64,000 bases of DNA from assembly GCF_900141835.1 (NCBI RefSeq), contig NZ_FQZD01000012.1, positions 62,001 to 126,000 of the forward strand, in the 5' to 3' direction. The translations under genes and the position numbers were made by a program. The DNA is from Propionispora hippei DSM 15287. Its GTDB lineage: Bacteria > Bacillota > Negativicutes > Propionisporales > Propionisporaceae. Under the pieces are notes generated by a model. That model was not told where the DNA came from, did not search any database, and worked only from the letters and a program-made list of their open reading frames with translations. Positions 32,230 through 40,580 of the stretch are shown piece by piece; position 1 is the first letter of the stretch; every line of letters begins with the position of its first letter.

Positions 32230-32583
32230 ATGCCGAAAAGACCACAAAAACCGTGTAAGCATCTGGGATGCCCACGACTGACGAACGATCGTTACTGCGA
32301 TCAGCATGCTAACCTGCATATTGGTGATAGAGCCAGCGCCCTTGAACGTGGCTATAGTAGTCAATGGCAAAAGGCGAGAAAGCGGTTCTTGGCAAAGCAT
32401 TCTCTTTGCGCGGAGTGTGAGTTGACCGAAAAATTGACTCCAGCGACCGTTGTGGACCACATCAAGCCGCACCGGGGAGACAAGGCGTTGTTCTGGGACG
32501 AGAGCAACTGGCAACCGCTGTGCAAAAAGTGCCACGACAGGAAAACCCGGACGATGGATCAGCATCAGGAATATAACTACTAA
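32230..32583 (+). CDS. Phage HNH endonuclease near cos
   Basis: A 117-residue HNH protein: CKHLGCPRLT and YCDQHANLH (N-terminal zinc cysteines), CAECELTEKLTPATVVDHIK (HNH histidine) and NWQPLCKKCHDRKT. In HK97-type phages such a nuclease lies beside the terminase and cos site and helps the large subunit cut concatemers. It starts after AAAGGAG. It is directly followed by a GC-rich region that looks like cos. Confidence 0.9.
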   Translation: MPKRPQKPCKHLGCPRLTNDRYCDQHANLHIGDRASALERGYSSQWQKARKRFLAKHSLCAECELTEKLTPATVVDHIKPHRGDKALFWDESNWQPLCKKCHDRKTRTMDQHQEYNY

Positions 32584-32599
32584 CAATCATGCTAAGAAA

Positions 32600-32712
32600 C
32601 GGCGGTGAGCCGAGGGGAGGGGCGGGTCAGATCTTTACGGCCTTTACCCCCCAGACCGCCGCCCCCCTTCGCGTGAAAAATCGCAGAATTAGGCAGGGGG
32701 GATACCAGAGGA
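32600..32712. other. Candidate cos / packaging initiation region
   Basis: A non-coding stretch with G- and C-runs: GAGGGGAGGGGCGGGTCAGA, TTTACCCCCCAGACCGCCG and CCCCCCTTCGCGTGAAAAAT, ending near GGCAGGGGGGA. From memory, HNH genes of many cos-type siphoviruses are followed by a very similar GGGGCGGGTCAGATCT...GACCGCCGCCCC block that contains the cohesive ends. The place, between HNH and terminase, agrees. The remaining bases to 32887 carry no recognised gene. Confidence 0.5.
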
Positions 32713-32887
32713 GCGTTGGAACACCTGCAAATTTTGAAATAAATAGCGAAAACGCCAATGAAAATTAGCAACGGATGCATCGGCAGTTTCGCGGAATTGT
32801 TACGGTTAAGGCTGTATAACACTTGCTCAAATGCAAGGTTTTGCGGCCTTTTTCTATGCAAAGATTTTGCGAAAAGGATGTGAAGCA

Positions 32888-33370
32888 ATGACGAGTGTCC
32901 AGGAAAAACAGATACGGAATTTCCGGATGAAGGGAATCGGCTACAAAGCCATTGCTTCCACTCTTGGACTTTCCCGCGATGTGGTCCGCAACTACTGCAA
33001 AAGCCATGGACTTGACGGTTATGCGACAGAAGTGGTTGTGAATCTGAAAGAACAGATGCAGCAGGGTGACGTTTGCGGATGCTGCGGTACAGTCATTCTG
33101 CAGCCGGCGATAGGCCGAAAGCGAAGATTCTGTTCAGAAAAATGCAGGCGGGAATGGTGGGCCGCACACCCGGAGGAGTCGCGTAAAAAGGAAGCGGCTT
33201 TTTATGAAAAGACCTGCGTTTACTGCGGTCAGCATTTTACCGTATACGGCAACAAAAACAGAAGGTACTGCCGTCATGAATGTTATGTGCATGACAGATT
33301 TTGGCGGGAGGAGGAAGGCAGAGAGCCATATGCAAGTCCCGCCCGGAGTGAGGAGGAAAAGCATGAGTGA
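32888..33370 (+). CDS. HTH plus double zinc-finger regulator, copy 2
   Basis: A 160-residue protein homologous to 10491-10970. HTH: GYKAIASTLGLSRDVVRNYC (about 18-37). Zinc clusters: CGCCGTVILQ...FCSEKCRREWW and CVYCGQHFTV...YCRHECYVHDRFW. ATG 32888 is the first with a suitable AAAGGATG upstream. It overlaps the methyltransferase start by 8 bp (ATGAGTGA). It is probably a phage DNA-binding regulator; linkage to the methyltransferase suggests shared control. Confidence 0.75.
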   Translation: MTSVQEKQIRNFRMKGIGYKAIASTLGLSRDVVRNYCKSHGLDGYATEVVVNLKEQMQQGDVCGCCGTVILQPAIGRKRRFCSEKCRREWWAAHPEESRKKEAAFYEKTCVYCGQHFTVYGNKNRRYCRHECYVHDRFWREEEGREPYASPARSEEEKHE

Positions 33371-34616
33371 AATGAAATGGCAGTCAGTGCCGGTGGAGGA
33401 GCTTCGCCCGGCGGCATACAACCCGCGCAAAAAGCTGAAAGCGGGGGATAAGGAATACGAGAAGATCAAGAATTCCATTTTGGAATTTGGCTATGTGGAA
33501 CCCATTATTGTGAACTATGATATGACGGTTATCGGCGGACACCAACGGCTGACGGTCCTGAAAGACTTGGGATATACCGAGGTGCAATGTGTAGTCGTTG
33601 AAATCAGGGACGAGAACAAGGTCAAGGCTCTGAATATTGCTCTCAATAAAGTCACGGGAGCATGGAATGAACAGCTTCTTGCTGATTTGATCGTGGATTT
33701 GCAAACGGCAAATTTCAATACGGATTTTACGGGCTTTGAAGCGCCGGAAATCGAGCAGCTTTTCTCAAAGGTTCACAACAAGGAAATCAAGGAAGACGAT
33801 TTCGATGTGGACGAAGCCTTAAAGAAGCCGACCATTTCACAAAAAGGTGACATCTGGCTGCTTGGTAGGCACCGGCTTATTTGCGGCGACGCTGTTTTAC
33901 CGGAAACGTATACTGCTCTCATGAATGGCGGCAAGGCCAATCTGGTGGTGACCGACCCGCCGTATAACGTCAACGTGGAGGAAGCCGCCGGAAAAATTAA
34001 AAACGACAATATGCCGGATGCGGACTTTTACAAGTTCCTGTTCGCGGCGTTCGTCAATATGGAGCAGAACATGGAAAACGACGCTTCCATCTATGTATTT
34101 CACGCAGACACCCAGGGGTTTAACTTCCGCAAAGCCTTTGCCGATGCCGGATTTTATCTTTCCGGGTGCTGCATCTGGAAGAAAAACGCGCTGGTTCTTG
34201 GCCGTTCTCCTTACCAATGGCAGCATGAGCCATGTCTGTTCGGATGGAAGAAGGGCGGCAGGCACCAATGGTACTCCGACCGCAAGCAGACCACCGTCTG
34301 GGAATATGATCGCCCGAGATCCTCTAAAGAGCATCCGACAATGAAGCCGGTGGCTTTAATGGCGTACCCGGTTCAGAATTCCAGCATGAGCAATTGCATT
34401 GTGCTTGACCCCTTTCTGGGAAGCGGCTCCACGCTGATTGCCTGCGAGCAGACGGGACGTATTTGTTATGGCATTGAACTGGATGAGAAATTTACAGACG
34501 TCATCGTTAATCGTTTTGTTGAAGCCGTCGGAGATTTATCCGGCGTCTTTTTGCTGCGTGACGGGATTCGAATTCCCTACGAAGCGGAGATGGATTCTGA
34601 ACTGGTGGAGGTGTGA
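33363..34616 (+). CDS. ParB-domain fused DNA methyltransferase (phage orphan)
   Basis: A 417-residue fusion. Residues 1-100 form a ParB/Srx-like domain (ELRPAAYNPRKKL, FGYVEPIIVNYDMTVIGGHQ). Residues 150-417 form a SAM-dependent methyltransferase with VVTDPPYNVNVEEAA (catalytic DPPY, about 193) and LDPFLGSGSTLIACEQTGR (SAM motif, about 350). The order of motifs is the beta type, so N6-adenine or N4-cytosine is modified. ATG 33363 follows GAGGAGG. No partner nuclease is next to it; phages carry such enzymes to evade host restriction, which is relevant given the island in this window. Confidence 0.92.
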   Translation: MSEMKWQSVPVEELRPAAYNPRKKLKAGDKEYEKIKNSILEFGYVEPIIVNYDMTVIGGHQRLTVLKDLGYTEVQCVVVEIRDENKVKALNIALNKVTGAWNEQLLADLIVDLQTANFNTDFTGFEAPEIEQLFSKVHNKEIKEDDFDVDEALKKPTISQKGDIWLLGRHRLICGDAVLPETYTALMNGGKANLVVTDPPYNVNVEEAAGKIKNDNMPDADFYKFLFAAFVNMEQNMENDASIYVFHADTQGFNFRKAFADAGFYLSGCCIWKKNALVLGRSPYQWQHEPCLFGWKKGGRHQWYSDRKQTTVWEYDRPRSSKEHPTMKPVALMAYPVQNSSMSNCIVLDPFLGSGSTLIACEQTGRICYGIELDEKFTDVIVNRFVEAVGDLSGVFLLRDGIRIPYEAEMDSELVEV

Positions 34617-34620
34617 AGCT

Positions 34621-34959
34621 GTGGAACAGACCCGGAGAACTGATTTTGTCCTATTTATTCAAGATAAGTTCGAGGATATTCAAAAGCTGTTTGCTAGAAA
34701 AAATGAAGGCTATGGCGCAAGCGGTGATCTCTTCTGGAATTTTCGCCAGACTGCCGAGCGGCTATACCCATCTATGTATGCTCAGGACCCTTGCGCAGCC
34801 ATGTTTCTGGTAGCCGAAACGCTGGTGGACAAGCATAACGTAGCTCTGGCCAAAGGCATTGCGGTCAGCGAATGCGAAGAACGCCTGCTGGATCGGATTG
34901 TGTATTCTCTGCTGGAACTGAAGATGGTATATGATCGTTCTGAACGGTCAGAAATATAA
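34621..34959 (+). CDS. Small phage protein, possibly nucleotide-modification associated
   Basis: A 112-residue protein with GTG start at 34621 (RBS GGAGGTG), reading TDFVLFIQDKFEDIQKLFAR, KNEGYGASGDLFWNFRQTAE and ETLVDKHNVALAKGI. The KNxxYG and DKHNVALA pattern resembles small helical phage proteins of the DUF1599/MazG-like type that handle nucleotides, but this is uncertain. It starts 4 bp after the methyltransferase stop and is probably co-transcribed with it. Confidence 0.6.
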   Translation: MEQTRRTDFVLFIQDKFEDIQKLFARKNEGYGASGDLFWNFRQTAERLYPSMYAQDPCAAMFLVAETLVDKHNVALAKGIAVSECEERLLDRIVYSLLELKMVYDRSERSEI

Positions 34960-34990
34960 GGGAAATCTACGGAAACATGTGCGTAAGCCC

Positions 34991-35038
34991 TTGCTAATTC
35001 CTGTGTTTAGAGTGATATATAGACTACCAAAACACAGG
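34991..35038 (+). promoter_or_regulatory. Third copy of the recombinase motif, inside a palindrome
   Basis: TTGCTA (34991), 9 bp, TTTAGAGTGATATAT (35006-35020) then AGACTACCAAAA. The arrangement is the same as at 4607 and 59143. Here it is enclosed by a perfect 9-bp inverted repeat, CCTGTGTTT (35000-35008) and AAACACAGG (35030-35038). It precedes the gene at 35051. It may be a shared promoter, an operator, or an attachment-like site. Confidence 0.55.
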
Positions 35039-35050
35039 GAGGGAAAACAC

Positions 35051-35248
35051 ATGAGAATTCAAAAAGGCGACCGGTTTCAAGCCACCTACTCGAAGCAAAG
35101 TTATGTGATTGTTGGGAAATGGGGCGGCAACCTGGTGCTTGCCCCGACGGCGAAGGACAATGACGAATGCCTGATCTACTCGGTTGGCGAAATTGAAGAA
35201 TTGGTGAACACGTTGAAGTGGGTACGGGAAGCGGGGTGTGAACAATGA
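35051..35248 (+). CDS. Small phage protein (beta-barrel-like)
   Basis: A 65-residue protein beginning MRIQKGDRFQATYSKQSY with VIVGKWGGNLVLAPTA and an acidic end. RBS GGGAGGG about 8 bp upstream sets the start. It is the first gene after the shared TTTAGAGTGATATAT motif and overlaps the next gene by 4 bp. The composition suggests a small SH3-like barrel. Function unknown. Confidence 0.65.
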   Translation: MRIQKGDRFQATYSKQSYVIVGKWGGNLVLAPTAKDNDECLIYSVGEIEELVNTLKWVREAGCEQ

Positions 35249-36063
35249 CTCGCAAAGAACTTGTGCAGGCGCTGGAAACAAAATGGGGAGTCAAAGCAAA
35301 CTATCTTGGCGTACCAAGCTGCGCGTATGAAATCTATTGCGAAGCGGGAAACTTCCTAATCGACCGTCATGGCGTAGTCAGAGATCAAACCGGCCGCGAG
35401 TATTCCGCTGAAGAAGTATTGAACCAACCCCAGACCGAGCCAGCCGAAGAGCCGGAGCCGATCGGGTGGGAGGAACTGCCGCTTTCGGGGTATGCGGTTG
35501 AATTGCCGCTGGAAGGCCACACGGCGGCGAGTCTGCGAAATTTGATCAACATGCTCGCCAGCAAAGAGAGGCTGCTTGTGAGCGCCTTTGCCCTGACGCG
35601 GTCGCTGGTGGACAGCCGCTTGGCGGAGGAACTTTGCAAAAGAAGCGTCGAGGATATGGAGAGTTTTCAGGCGGTTTGGAGTGAATTCGGAGATGGGCAC
35701 TGCCTTGGATTTGAAATGAATTTTGAAAAGCAGACCATGGCCGTGAAGCTGGTAAAAGAAAACATGGCAGTGGAGGAAATGACGGCCTTTTTGGATCTGG
35801 CGGTTTGCATGAATGAGAATGCCAGAAAGCTTAAATACTCTTCCTTCAAACCCGCCCAAGAGGACAACCCCAAATACGCCATGCGAACCTGGCTGCTCCG
35901 GCTGGGTATGAGCGGCGACGCTTTCAAAAAGACCCGAAAAGTTCTGCTGGCCCGTCTTTCCGGTAGCGCCGCCTTTCGCACACCGGCAGAGGAGGAAAAG
36001 CATAAGGCCCGCTTGCTGGCCAGAAAACAAAACCTGTGCGAGGAGGATGGCGATGTTTGTTAA
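35245..36063 (+). CDS. Firmicute mobile-element protein ('virulence-related' type)
   Basis: A 272-residue protein with the start TRKELVQALETKWGVKANYL and GVPSCAYEIYCE, then an acidic linker and a C-terminal half (LRNLINMLASKERLLVSAFA, FGDGHCLGFEMNF, AMRTWLLRLGMSGDAFKKTR). I recognise this as a protein common in Clostridia phages and integrative elements that is often labelled virulence-related without evidence. It overlaps both neighbours, so it belongs to one operon with 35051 and the DUF4314 gene. Function unknown. Confidence 0.65.
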   Translation: MTRKELVQALETKWGVKANYLGVPSCAYEIYCEAGNFLIDRHGVVRDQTGREYSAEEVLNQPQTEPAEEPEPIGWEELPLSGYAVELPLEGHTAASLRNLINMLASKERLLVSAFALTRSLVDSRLAEELCKRSVEDMESFQAVWSEFGDGHCLGFEMNFEKQTMAVKLVKENMAVEEMTAFLDLAVCMNENARKLKYSSFKPAQEDNPKYAMRTWLLRLGMSGDAFKKTRKVLLARLSGSAAFRTPAEEEKHKARLLARKQNLCEEDGDVC

Positions 36064-36271
36064 AAGAGAAATAGTCGAGCGGCTGCGCAGACAGTATCCT
36101 GCCGGCACGAGGGTTGAGCTTGTGCGTATGAATGACGAACAGGCGCCGCCCATTGGCACTCTCGGGACGGTAACCGGCGTGGACGACATTGGCAGCATTA
36201 TGGTTTCCTGGGACAACGGCGGCAGCCTGAGCGTGGTCTACGGAGAGGATTTGTGCAAAAAGGTAGACTAA
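36053..36271 (+). CDS. DUF4314 protein
   Basis: A 72-residue protein of the DUF4314 type: YPAGTRVELVRMNDEQAPPI, GTLGTVTGVDDIGSIMVSWD and LSVVYGEDLC. The ATG at 36053 is preferred over 36047 for its spacing from AGGAGG (36041). The family consists of small beta-barrel proteins frequent in Firmicute phages and conjugative elements, with unknown role. It ends this operon before a terminator. Confidence 0.85.
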   Translation: MFVKREIVERLRRQYPAGTRVELVRMNDEQAPPIGTLGTVTGVDDIGSIMVSWDNGGSLSVVYGEDLCKKVD

Positions 36272-36328
36272 AATAGCATATTGAGATGCGGCCCTGGCAG
36301 GGGCTGTTTCTCGTACAACCAGACACGA

Positions 36329-36352
36329 GACTTCTTCGGAGGTCTTTTTTTT
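36329..36352 (+). terminator. Terminator before the terminase genes
   Basis: GACTTC-TTCG-GAGGTC (36329-36344) with a UUCG tetraloop, followed by eight T. Terminase transcription must read through it or start after it. Confidence 0.85.
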
Positions 36353-36389
36353 CATGCCATGAAAGCTGATATGAGGAGGTGAGGGGCTT

Positions 36390-36863
36390 ATGGCGCAGAG
36401 AGGAAGAAAACCAAAACCGACCGCTCTTAAGGAACTGGAAGGCAATCCGGGCAGACGGCCGTTAAACAAAAATGAACCAAAGCCTAATAAAAAAGCCCCG
36501 CGCTGTCCTTCGTGGCTGGAAGAGGAAGCAAAAAAAGAATGGAAACGCATGGGCAAGCTCTTAGAGCAGATGGGACTGCTAACGGAAATGGATATGGCGG
36601 CTTTCGCGGGATATTGTCAGGCGTATGCCCGCTGGAAGGAAGCCGAAGAATTTATAACCCAGCATGGTACGATGATCCGAACTCCCAACGGCTATCTGCA
36701 GCAAGTGCCGCAGGTGTCCATAGCCCAGACAAACCTAAAAATCATGCTGAAATTCTGCGAGCAGTTCGGCCTTACGCCTTCGGCCAGAAGTAGAATTGCG
36801 GCAGGCGAAGGCTCTGTTGATCCAACAGACGAGATGGAGCAACTGTTGGGAGGCGGTGAATGA
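36390..36863 (+). CDS. Terminase small subunit (P27 family)
   Basis: A 157-residue protein opening with AQRGRKPKPTALKELEGNPG RRPLNKNEPKP, the family hallmark, followed by CPSWLEEEAKKEWKRM and GYLQQVPQVSIAQTNL. It recognises the packaging site and presents DNA to the large subunit. RBS GAGGAGGTGAG. Its stop overlaps the start of the large subunit (ATGA), so the two are translationally coupled. Confidence 0.95.
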   Translation: MAQRGRKPKPTALKELEGNPGRRPLNKNEPKPNKKAPRCPSWLEEEAKKEWKRMGKLLEQMGLLTEMDMAAFAGYCQAYARWKEAEEFITQHGTMIRTPNGYLQQVPQVSIAQTNLKIMLKFCEQFGLTPSARSRIAAGEGSVDPTDEMEQLLGGGE

Positions 36864-38452
36864 TGTCGTACCACTACACGCCTTCTCCCTTCATACTTGC
36901 AACTTCCCGTTATGACAAGGCAAAGGCTGACCGGGCGGTTGCTTTTATTGAAAATCTCTGCCACACCAAAGGCAAGTGGGCGGGAAAGAAGTTCCTGCTA
37001 TTGCCTTGGCAGGAGCAGATTGTCAGGGATCTTTTCGGCATTGTCGGCGAGAACGGCAAACGGCAGTTTCTTACCGCCTATATAGAAATACCGAAAAAAC
37101 AGGGCAAGTCGGAACTCGCAGCCGCCATTGCCCTTTATCTTTTGTATGCCGACAACGAACCTAGCGCCGAAGTGTACGGAGCCGCTTGCGACAGGTCGCA
37201 GGCTTCCATTGTGTTCGACGTGGCCAAGCAGATGGTGCAGATGTCGCCGGCTTTGTTAAAACGGTCGAAGATTACAGCCGCCACTAAGCGCATCGTGAAC
37301 TATTCTAATGCAGGGTTTTATCAGGTACTTTCGGCGGAAACAGGGACAAAACATGGTCTTAACGTGTCTGGTCTTGTTTTTGACGAAATTCACGCCCAAC
37401 CGGATCGCAGACTGTACGATGTCCTGACCAAAGGTTCCGGAGATGCCCGTGAGCAGCCGCTGTTCTTCATCATAACCACAGCAGGAAATGATAAGAACAG
37501 CATCTGCTATGAATTGCACGCCAAAGCGCTGGATATCAAGGCCGGTCGCAAAAAAGACAGTACTTTTTATCCGGTTGTATATGGGCTGACCGAACAGGAC
37601 GATTGGAATGATGAAGACAACTGGTACAAGGCAAATCCGTCCCTCGGTCACACCATCGCTATAGAGCGTGTCCGCGAAGCCTATAAAAACGCGCTGGAAA
37701 ATCCTGCGGAAGAAAATGTGTTCAAACAGCTTCGCTTAAATATCTGGACATCGGCGACCGTGTGCTGGATTCCGGAGCATATCTATGGCCGGGGCGATCT
37801 TCCCCTCGACATGGATTCGCTCCATGGCAGAGAGTGTTACGGCGGGCTTGACCTTTCAAGCACCTCTGATATTACCGCTTTCGTCCTGGTGTTCCCGCCA
37901 CGCGCGGAGGACGAGAAGTATGTCGTGCTTCCGTTCTTCTGGCTGCCAAAGGATACTTTGGAGCTGCGGTGCCGCCGGGACCATGTGCTTTACGATGTGT
38001 GGGAACTGCAAGGCTATATTCAGACCACCGAAGGCAACGTCATTCACTACGGCTTCATTGAAAAATTTATAGAGGAGTTGGGCGAGAGATACCACATCAA
38101 GGAAATCGCCTATGACCGCTGGAACGCCACGCAAATGGTGCAGAACCTGGAGGATATGGGATTTACGGTTGTTCCCTTCGGGCAGGGATACAAGGATATG
38201 TCTCCGCCGTCCAAGGAACTCTATAAGCTGCTGATGGAAGGCAGCATCAATCACGGCGGAAACCCTGTCCTCAAATGGATGGCGCAGAACGTGGTTATGC
38301 GCCAGGACCCAGCCGGAAATATCAAGCCGGACAAGGAAAAGTCGGTGGAAAAGATCGACGGAATTGTCGCCGTCATTATGGCGCTTGACCGATCGATACG
38401 AAATAAAAGCGATGCTAGCGTTTATGATGGGAGAGGGATTCTGTTTATTTAG
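36860..38452 (+). CDS. Terminase large subunit
   Basis: A 530-residue packaging motor. The ATPase has IEIPKKQGKSELAAAIALYL (Walker A-like, about 76-95) and VSGLVFDEIHAQPDRRLYD (Walker B with catalytic Glu, about 169-187). The RNase H-like nuclease follows: GGLDLSSTSDITAFVLVF (about 328), IAYDRWNATQMV (about 415) and KIDGIVAVIMALDR near the end. It cuts at cos and pumps DNA into the prohead docked on the portal. Confidence 0.97.
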   Translation: MMSYHYTPSPFILATSRYDKAKADRAVAFIENLCHTKGKWAGKKFLLLPWQEQIVRDLFGIVGENGKRQFLTAYIEIPKKQGKSELAAAIALYLLYADNEPSAEVYGAACDRSQASIVFDVAKQMVQMSPALLKRSKITAATKRIVNYSNAGFYQVLSAETGTKHGLNVSGLVFDEIHAQPDRRLYDVLTKGSGDAREQPLFFIITTAGNDKNSICYELHAKALDIKAGRKKDSTFYPVVYGLTEQDDWNDEDNWYKANPSLGHTIAIERVREAYKNALENPAEENVFKQLRLNIWTSATVCWIPEHIYGRGDLPLDMDSLHGRECYGGLDLSSTSDITAFVLVFPPRAEDEKYVVLPFFWLPKDTLELRCRRDHVLYDVWELQGYIQTTEGNVIHYGFIEKFIEELGERYHIKEIAYDRWNATQMVQNLEDMGFTVVPFGQGYKDMSPPSKELYKLLMEGSINHGGNPVLKWMAQNVVMRQDPAGNIKPDKEKSVEKIDGIVAVIMALDRSIRNKSDASVYDGRGILFI

Positions 38453-38554
38453 TTCTTCGAAATAAGTTGACTCATAGTGGCGTCTGGTATTGCAATAAAG
38501 GAAGAATGCCGCCTACGTAAAGATTGATCTATCCGGGCGCTGGACAAAGAAAAA

Positions 38555-38578
38555 AGCACCGATTGCATTTGCGGTGCT
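38555..38578 (-). terminator. Terminator of the minus-strand cargo gene
   Basis: AGCACCG (38555-38561) and CGGTGCT (38572-38578) form a perfect stem; reading on the minus strand it is followed by a T-run. It ends the gene at 38607-39203 before transcription meets the terminase gene. Confidence 0.85.
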
Positions 38579-38606
38579 GTGATTCTTGATTATGGCGTTA
38601 AACGTA

Positions 38607-39203
38607 TTAAGCATTCATTTCTTTCTTAACAGTCTCCCATTCTTCTTTCAATATCTTTGCTGCTATTTCGTTAAAGGAAAAAAGGTGATTTGTGAAGTTC
38701 TCATTATACCCATCATTATCTGGATGAGAATATTCCATCAAGTCAAGAATATTTCTGATTGTCTTAAGGACATCTTTATGTAACTGATCCTTTTCTTCGT
38801 TAGGATTTAAAGAGAATTGTATATACGATGCCATCCATTGGATTTTTTTTATTTTCTCTATATCAGTGTTATTAAGGCCAATTTCTGGGCCTTTAATAAA
38901 TCTGATGTATAAATGGTATTCGTTGCAGGCGGCACTAAAATCAGCAAACTGTTCTCTAAGCTTATGTATCCATTTCATTCTTTCTGAAGTTACGAAATCA
39001 TTATAACTCTTCTTTTTTTGAATATCCATTTTTGCTTGTTCTGTATCTAGTTTTGACTTTTCAATCATTCTCTGATTGGTTTGAGTAAATTTTACACCAT
39101 ATAAGGCTAAGATCGGACTCAAAAAAGCCGCCAAGGTTAGAAATAGATCTTTGAACTGTCCCCAGTTAATTCCATTGATTATTTGAATTGCTGAATCCAT
39201 CAT
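38607..39203 (-). CDS. Single-span membrane protein, cargo (moron) gene
   Basis: A 198-residue AT-rich gene inserted in reverse between terminase and portal. One transmembrane segment lies near the N-terminus (FLTLAAFLSPILALYGVKF), followed by a charged coiled coil (MIEKSKLDTEQAKMDIQKKK) and a helical cytoplasmic domain (LREQFADFSAACNEYHLYI). AGAGGT stands 4-7 bp before the ATGs at 39203 and 39200. It has its own extended -10 promoter and a terminator, so it can be expressed from the silent prophage. Placement and topology suit superinfection exclusion or another lysogenic function; that is inference, and no family is recognised. Confidence 0.7.
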   Translation of the reverse strand: MMDSAIQIINGINWGQFKDLFLTLAAFLSPILALYGVKFTQTNQRMIEKSKLDTEQAKMDIQKKKSYNDFVTSERMKWIHKLREQFADFSAACNEYHLYIRFIKGPEIGLNNTDIEKIKKIQWMASYIQFSLNPNEEKDQLHKDVLKTIRNILDLMEYSHPDNDGYNENFTNHLFSFNEIAAKILKEEWETVKKEMNA

Positions 39204-39272
39204 AATACCTCTCTTCAAGATGAACCTATAGGATATAGGTGTTTTGGTTATTTATTTGGCTGTTACTTGAAA

Positions 39273-39281
39273 ATTATAGCA
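39273..39281 (-). promoter_or_regulatory. Extended -10 promoter of the cargo gene
   Basis: On the minus strand TGCTATAAT is a perfect extended -10 element about 70 bp before the gene start. No strong -35 is needed with this element. Confidence 0.65.
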
Positions 39282-39341
39282 TGTTTTAGTGAATAAATCT
39301 TGTTATCAATGTACATTAAAATGCTCTTTGGGAGGTGACTC

Positions 39342-40580
39342 ATGAAGATTCCTTTTATATCAAGACTTTTTCAAACAAGAGCCAGCCCACAAAACAGCTT
39401 CTGGGGCAGCTCCTACAGCTTTTTCTTCGGCGCAAGCTCCAGCGGCCAGACGGTCAATGAGCGAACGGCGCTGCAGACCACGGCGGTCTACGCCTGCGTC
39501 AGAATCCTGGCGGAAACCATCGCTTCTCTGCCGTTTCACACCTACAGATATACAACCAACGGCAAAGAAAAAGCCATGGACCATCAAATATACTATCTGC
39601 TCCACAGTGAGCCAAACCCGGAGATGACCTCATTCGTGTTTCGTGAAACACTGATGGGGCATCTTTTGTTATGGGGTAATGCTTATGCGCAGATCATCCG
39701 GGACGGGCGGGGCAGAGTGGTCAGCTTATACCCGTTGCTTCCAAACAAAATGCTGGTCAACCGGAACGATCAGGGAATTCTGTACTACCAGTATGAAAAG
39801 GATGGCCAGACATTTTTATTGCGCAATTACGAAGTCCTCCACATTCCAGGGCTTGGCTTTGACGGCCTTATCGGCTATTCACCGATCGCCATGGCCAAAA
39901 ACGCCATCGGCATGGCAATCGCCACCGAAGAATACGGTGCCAAGTTCTTTGCCAACGGGGCTAATCCAGGCGGTGTCTTAGAGCATCCCGGCGTGGTCAA
40001 AGACCCGGCGCGAATCCGGGAAAGCTGGAACGCCGTGTATCAGGGAAGCAGCAACGCCCACCGGGTAGCGGTGCTGGAAGAAGGAATGAAGTTTCAAAGC
40101 ATAGGCATACCGCCGGAACAAGCGCAGTTTTTAGAAACGCGCAAATTCCAAATCAACGAGATTGCCCGCATCTTTCGCATCCCGCCCCATATGATCGGCG
40201 ATCTGGAGAAATCCAGCTTCTCCAATATCGAACAGCAGTCGCTGGAATTTGTAATGTATACTTTGGACCCGTGGGTGGTTCGCTGGGAAGAAGCCATACA
40301 GCGAGCCTTGTTCAGCGAAAGCGAAAAGCGGCAGTACTTCGTAAAATTCAACGTGGACGGGCTGCTCCGCGGCGACTACCAGAGCCGGATGAACGGCTAT
40401 GCCGTAGGTAGGCAAAACGGCTGGCTTTCCAGCAACGACATCCGCGAACTGGAAAACCTCAACCGAATACCGGCAGAATTGGGCGGAGACTTGTATCTCA
40501 TCAACGGCAACATGACTAAGCTGGCTGACGCGGGGGCATTTGCCCAAAAGAATGCAAAGGGAATGGAGGGAAGCAAATGA
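39342..40580 (+). CDS. Portal protein (HK97 family)
   Basis: A 412-residue portal: TTAVYACVRILAETIASLPF near the start, YYLLHSEPNPEMTSFVFRET, YGAKFFANGANPGGVLEHPG and FRIPPHMIGDLEKSSFSNIE are the typical signatures. Twelve copies would form the ring through which DNA enters the capsid. RBS GGGAGGTG. It overlaps the protease gene by 4 bp. Confidence 0.96.
   Translation: MKIPFISRLFQTRASPQNSFWGSSYSFFFGASSSGQTVNERTALQTTAVYACVRILAETIASLPFHTYRYTTNGKEKAMDHQIYYLLHSEPNPEMTSFVFRETLMGHLLLWGNAYAQIIRDGRGRVVSLYPLLPNKMLVNRNDQGILYYQYEKDGQTFLLRNYEVLHIPGLGFDGLIGYSPIAMAKNAIGMAIATEEYGAKFFANGANPGGVLEHPGVVKDPARIRESWNAVYQGSSNAHRVAVLEEGMKFQSIGIPPEQAQFLETRKFQINEIARIFRIPPHMIGDLEKSSFSNIEQQSLEFVMYTLDPWVVRWEEAIQRALFSESEKRQYFVKFNVDGLLRGDYQSRMNGYAVGRQNGWLSSNDIRELENLNRIPAELGGDLYLINGNMTKLADAGAFAQKNAKGMEGSK

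Noticed and set aside
4622-35033. The motif copies at 4622 and 35006 as ends of one 30-kb integrated element
   Set aside because: The gene order through 35 kb (replication, cos, terminase) is that of one continuous phage, and a third copy stands at 59 kb with promoter-like spacing; kept only as an alternative.
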